In this document: positions 59,928 to 64,000 of the stretch, piece by piece
How the letters are laid out: the number at the start of each line of letters is the position of its first letter
How positions within the stretch are numbered: the first letter of the stretch is position 1
From: Ptychodera flava
Taxonomy: Eukaryota; Hemichordata; Enteropneusta; Ptychoderidae
Direction: 5' to 3'
Assembly (NCBI RefSeq): GCF_041260155.1
Contig: NW_027248277.1
Location: forward strand, 8,239,430 to 8,303,429
Length of the DNA: 64,000 bases
Translations under genes and position numbers: made by a program
The notes under the pieces: generated by a model
The model's input: the letters and a program-made list of their open reading frames with translations, nothing else
Database searches by the model: none
Told to the model about the DNA's origin: nothing

Positions 59928-61765
59928 ATTAGCTCCGCTGTCAGCGACGCGGAGCTTATCAAATAGGTTGATTTTCCGTCGTCGTCCGTCGTCCGTCGTC
60001 GTCCGTCGTCGTCGTCCGTCATCCGTCGTCGTCCGTCAACAATTGCCTTCTCCTCTGAAACCGCAAGTCCAATTGCTTTGAAATTTTATATGCAGTTCAC
60101 TTAAGGTGACCTCACTTCAGTTTGTTCAAATCATGGTGAAATTTGCATATTTGTATTTTTGGGGCATTTTTTGGTGTTTTTGGTAAAAAAATCTTCTTCT
60201 CTGAAACAGCTTGTCCGATTGCTTTGAAATTTGATATGCAGTTTGCTTAGGGTGCCTTCAGTCAGATTTGTTCAAATCGTGGCGAAATTTGCATATTTGT
60301 ATTTTTAAGGCAATTTTTGTCATTTCTGGTAAAAAAATCTTTAAGAATCTTCTTCTTCAAAACTGCCGGTCAGACAGCTTTAAAATTGGTACTTAGGTCC
60401 CTAGGGATGATCTATTTCAGATTTGTTCAAATTGTGCAGAAATATGCAAATTTGCATTTTTAAGGCAATTTTTGCCATTTTTGGTCAAAAAATGTATTTC
60501 TCAAAAAAGCACTGGTCTGATAGTTTTGAAATTTGGCATACAGGTTTCTATCGATGATCTAAGTAATATGTATTGAATTTCTGATGAAATCTGTAATTTT
60601 GTATTTTTGGGGCAATTTTTGCCATTTTTGGTCAAAAAATGTTTATTTCCAAAAGTACTCATCTGATAGCTTTGAAATTTGGTATACAGGTTCCTACAGA
60701 TTAACTAAGTGATATTTGTTGAAATTATGATGAAATATACAATTTTGTAATTTTGGGGCAATTTTTGCCTGTTTTGGTCAAAAATGTGTATTTCCAAAAC
60801 TACTCATCCGATAGCTTTGAAATTTGGTGTACAGGTTTCTACAGATGAACTAAATGATAATTATTGAAATTATGATGAAATCTGCAATTTTGTAATTTTG
60901 GGGCAATTTTTGCCATTTTTGGTCAAAAAATGTGTATTTCCAAAACTACTCATCCGATAGCTTTGAAATTTGGTATACAGGTTCCTACAGATTAACTAAA
61001 TGATAGTTATTGAAATTATGATGAAAGCTACAATTTTGTAATTTTGGGGCAATTTTTACCAGTTTTGGTCAAAAAATGTGTATTTCCAAAACTACTCATC
61101 CGATAGCTTTGAAATTTGGTGTACAGGTTTCTACAGATGAACTAAATGATAATTATTGAAATTATGATGAAATCTGCAATTTTGTAATTTTGGGGCAATT
61201 TTTGCCATTTTTGGTCAAAACATGTGTTTCTCAAAAAGTACTGGTCTGATAGCTTTGAAATTTGGTATACAGGTTTCTACAGATGAGCTTAGTAATATAA
61301 TTGAATTTCTGATGAAATCTGTAATTTTGTATATTTGGGGCATTTTACCATTTTGGGTCAAAAAATGTGTATATTCAAAACTACTCATCTGATAGCTTTG
61401 AAATTTGGTATACAGGTTTCTATAGATGAACTAAATTTGATCTTTTGAAATTATGATGAAATCTGCAATTTTTATTTTTGGGGGCAATTGTTGCCATTTT
61501 TGGTCAGAATATTTTATTCTCAAAAAACTACTCATCAGATAACTTTGGTCGACATGTTCTTAGGGATGATCCGATGTGATATATTCAAAGTATGATGAAA
61601 TCTTCAATTGCGTATTTTTGCAGCTTATTTTAGCCACTTTTTTCTGGCCACTGCATCGAGCTATCAAAGATTTCCACCCTTCTTCATCAACATGTGTCAA
61701 AAATAGTTATTCTCTACATAAACACAGCGGAGCTATATCGGCCGCTAGGTCGCTTGTGTGAACCC
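59928..61765. mobile_element. TIR element: hairpin, CGTC tract and an array of about 145-bp units
   Basis: The left end AGCTCCGCTG with inner hairpin partner GCGGAGCT, and the right end CAGCGGAGCT, form a short terminal inverted repeat. After the left hairpin comes (GTCGTCC)n at 59,975-60,040. About ten to twelve units follow from 60,060 to 61,640, each with GATAGCTTTGAAATTTGGT, ATACAGGTT, a GATGAA..AAATGATA segment, and GGGGCAATTTTTGCCATTTT. The middle units are more alike than the outer ones. Confidence 0.7.
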
Positions 61766-62500
61766 CTTTCAGATCAAGTCATTCAAAATCATAAAGCGTA
61801 AAAATCGTTTACCAAGGAGATCACCGCGACAAACTACCTCTATCAGATCAATTCAGTAAAGTCACCAGGTTCTTTTGTACGCCATAGCAAGACAAATGTG
61901 TAAACATAGCAGTATGTTTTTAGGAATCTACAAAAGGTTTTTGTACCGCAAGATTGCGTATAATGACATCAAACTTTGCGAACTGTTTTCCAAGGCAAGA
62001 CAGCTCTTCTTTTTCCAGTGGCAATGAACCGGAAAAAGGAGGGGTCGTCAAAACTGTGCGTCTGCAATTTTCTTGATTACAGACAATGTATTTCATGCAC
62101 GAAGATGCATCACATCAACATAGCTGCAACATTTAAATTTTACGATATTCATAACAAACATGTTTTAACTTTCATCAATCGCCAGTGTACCCTAGATACA
62201 GAGTTTAGATTGGTTGTTGGGTTCCCTGGCAACCTTTGAGCTATTTTGAGTTCCGCCCCTTTCCTTTGAACACCAGTGTAATAAAAAAAGAACACTTTCT
62301 GTGTCACCCTTCCAAAACCTTTTTAGATTTTCCTTCTTTGCATATGAATGGATAGACTGAAAGACGCTCCCTGCGTTAATGCTTAAAATTTCTCTGATAA
62401 TCTGTTTTTGCCAAGAAGAGTAAAATTTCTCAATTTTTATTCACTGTACACAAGTGTCTTGTTATCACTACACCAGCATTCTTTGAAGTCAAGTAGTTGT
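61766..62500. other. No gene seen
   Basis: An open frame at 62,020-62,239 (NRKKEGSSKLCVCNFLDY) is not recognised and lacks splice support. Confidence 0.45.
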
Positions 62501-62509
62501 TGTCTTGGC

Positions 62510-62945
62510 AAGGTGAAAGGTCATGACCTTTATGCAAATGTAAAGTGGTGATGGCGTCTCGTGTAATAGTGATGTCATCAATCAGTACATGGCCCTGTTG
62601 CACACAAAATGTAAGATTTATTTTGCAGGAAAGGTCATGACCTTTATGCAAATGTACAGTGGTGATGGCATCTCAGGTGACAGTGATGTCATCATTGAAG
62701 TGCCTGGTTGAGAACAAATTGTTGATGATTCTCAATGGCTTGAAAGGTCATGACCTTTATGCAAATGTACAGTGGTGATGGCATTTCAGGTGGCAATGGC
62801 TTGAAAGGTCTTGACCTTTATGCAAATCCACAGTGGCATTGACATATCAATGCCCTCATCAGTACATGTATTCTCCTGTTGAGAGGAAATTGTAAAAGTT
62901 TCCAAACGGATTCAAAGGTCATGACCTTTATGCATCAGTAGACAG
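62510..62945 (+). repeat. Five-unit array with AGGTCATGACCT and ATGCAAAT
   Basis: AGGTCATGACCT lies at 62518, 62632, 62745 and 62916, and with one change (AGGTCTTGACCT) at 62806. In the first four units TT and then ATGCAAAT follow. Units are about 113 bp, one about 61 bp. The rest of the unit (ACAGTGGTGATGGCAT, GTGATGTCATCA) is less conserved. The 12-mer is the classic inverted repeat of two nuclear-receptor half-sites without spacer, and ATGCAAAT is the POU octamer; function is not shown. Confidence 0.75.
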
Positions 62946-63725
62946 TACTGTTTGGAGAAAACCTTGACTACTCTTTCATCTACTTCTGATTGAGAATCTG
63001 TAAGGAAACAACTTGACAGAGGCAACAGACACATGCTGTCATGTCTAGAGTATTGTCATCAGTTGACATAGGGCAAGACTGAAAAATACTGGGCCTGCAC
63101 TAAACACTGGCAAATTCACACAATCCTGGAAGGTACAGTTGCTTTACAAAGCTATGGGAGAAGCCCCTTGGAAAATACATTTGTGTTTGTAATAAAATTT
63201 GGGTCAGTGTTTGTAAGTTGAGCCAAGCTAGTGACAGTATGTAAAAGTAGGAGAATCTGAGTTTTATACCAGACAACCACTTGTCATACATTGTGGTATC
63301 TACTTCACTGTTGCCATGGATTTCAAACAAAATCAGTAAACACTTCTAGTATTTACAACCAAGATTTACACAAACTCAACGGCTCTCAAGACTTGTACAA
63401 AGCATTGAGCTAGCTCTCCCTTCCTACCACCCTGTACAAATTAAGCCCCTCTCAAGATTTACACAAACCCAGCACTTCTGAAAACTTATAGTGACACAAA
63501 CCATGGAGGAATCTCTAAGCCTATCTCAAGATTTACACAAACTCAGCCCCCTCCCATTGGGATATCTGTTGTGCTGAGTTTATGAAAAGAATAATTTCCT
63601 GCATTCGAACATTTCAGAATGCGCTGGTTGACTGCCAAAATTTCAACAATGTTCCAAACAACGGGTTGTCCAATTCAATAGTCTGTAAGTGTCAACAGCT
63701 CCAAGCTGACTGTTGATAACCAAAG
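62946..63725. other. No gene seen; diverged AAGATTTACACAAACTCAG repeats
   Basis: Variants of CAAGATTTACACAAACTCAGC occur near 63,359, 63,390, 63,455 and 63,525 and suggest an old short tandem repeat. No gene signal. Confidence 0.5.
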
Positions 63726-63730
63726 CAATA

Positions 63731-63815
63731 ACCTGTTCACCCCCAATTCCCTGTAAACAAGTCCATGCTCACTACTGAAAACAATGGGTTTGGGCAAAAC
63801 TATGGTGGTGAAGGG
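63731..63815. mobile_element. Third, diverged copy of the 85-bp MITE (reverse)
   Basis: In reverse orientation it shares ACAATGGGTTTGGGC and TATGGTGGTGAAGG with the element at 51,198 and CCCTGTAAACAAGTCC with the one at 51,463. The TTAA flanks are lost. Confidence 0.65.
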
Positions 63816-64000
63816 GGGGGGGGTGTGTGCAAGTGAACTCTTAAATCAGGGTGTAAACCAGCTGATAGTTGATGTATGTTGTTATGAACTTTTTTTGGTT
63901 GTGTGTGTAAACTTGTTCTTTGAATGAATGTACAGAGTTATCCAGTTTATAAAGTGTAAAATGAAAATGCAGGTGCCCAGGTAAAATTAACCAGGGTTTC

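Noticed and set aside
49011-64000. Missing C-terminal P450 exons
   Set aside because: I looked for ExxR, PERF-like and FxxGxRxCxG frames on the plus strand after the gap and found none that I could support.
1-64000. CRISPR arrays, operons, bacterial promoters or terminators
   Set aside because: The sequence is animal nuclear DNA with introns, LINEs and SINEs; the tandem arrays present lack equal repeats separated by unique spacers.
1-64000. LTR retroelements or virus-derived genes
   Set aside because: The RT regions seen carry LINE-type motifs with APE endonuclease and simple-repeat tails, and no long terminal direct repeats, protease or integrase motifs were noticed.

Overview
This is AT-rich, intron-rich, repeat-laden animal DNA. 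A clan-2 (CYP17/CYP1-like) cytochrome P450, a fragment of a Methuselah/adhesion-type seven-helix receptor, CR1/L2-type LINEs and a SINE with an L2-type tail together suggest a marine invertebrate deuterostome (hemichordate or cephalochordate). That placement is inference; no gene here fixes the species.

Positions 1-27,130 hold a tandemly duplicated locus on the minus strand. Three copies (A, B, C) of a gene for a small secreted, cysteine-rich protein can be assembled. Each has three coding exons with good splice sites, a signal peptide, eight shared cysteines and a conserved NIT glycosylation site, and probably a noncoding first exon. A fourth copy (D) is a broken last exon inside a rearranged, partly inverted unit. 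I do not recognise the family. The paralogous units act as empty-site references, so several insertions can be read cleanly: a 655-bp TTAA foldback, a 632-bp C-rich block, a 670-bp segment with a long palindrome and a Crypton-like recombinase remnant, and a LINE-in-LINE nest of about 6 kb inside intron 1 of gene C.

Positions 27,130-39,460 carry a receptor fragment (helices 2-6) that ends at a 141-bp palindrome, an inverted paralogous segment with a different palindrome at the same point, a degraded LINE, a triplicated block of unknown nature, two LINE 3' fragments and a few unproven exons. Positions 39,460-49,010 hold a SINE, several short transposons and the first six coding exons of the P450, which stops at the I-helix before a 100-N gap. 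Positions 49,111-64,000 show no convincing gene. They contain TTAA MITEs, a hAT-like element, three elements built as hairpin, GTC-rich tract and tandem array, and a short array whose units repeat a nuclear-receptor-type inverted repeat beside an octamer motif.

The most interesting signal is a pair of long palindromes (11,768-11,957 and 27,688-27,828). Their arms are unrelated, yet both have a 13-nt loop fitting GAGSCGWAGSCGA, and each sits exactly where a coding homology ends.
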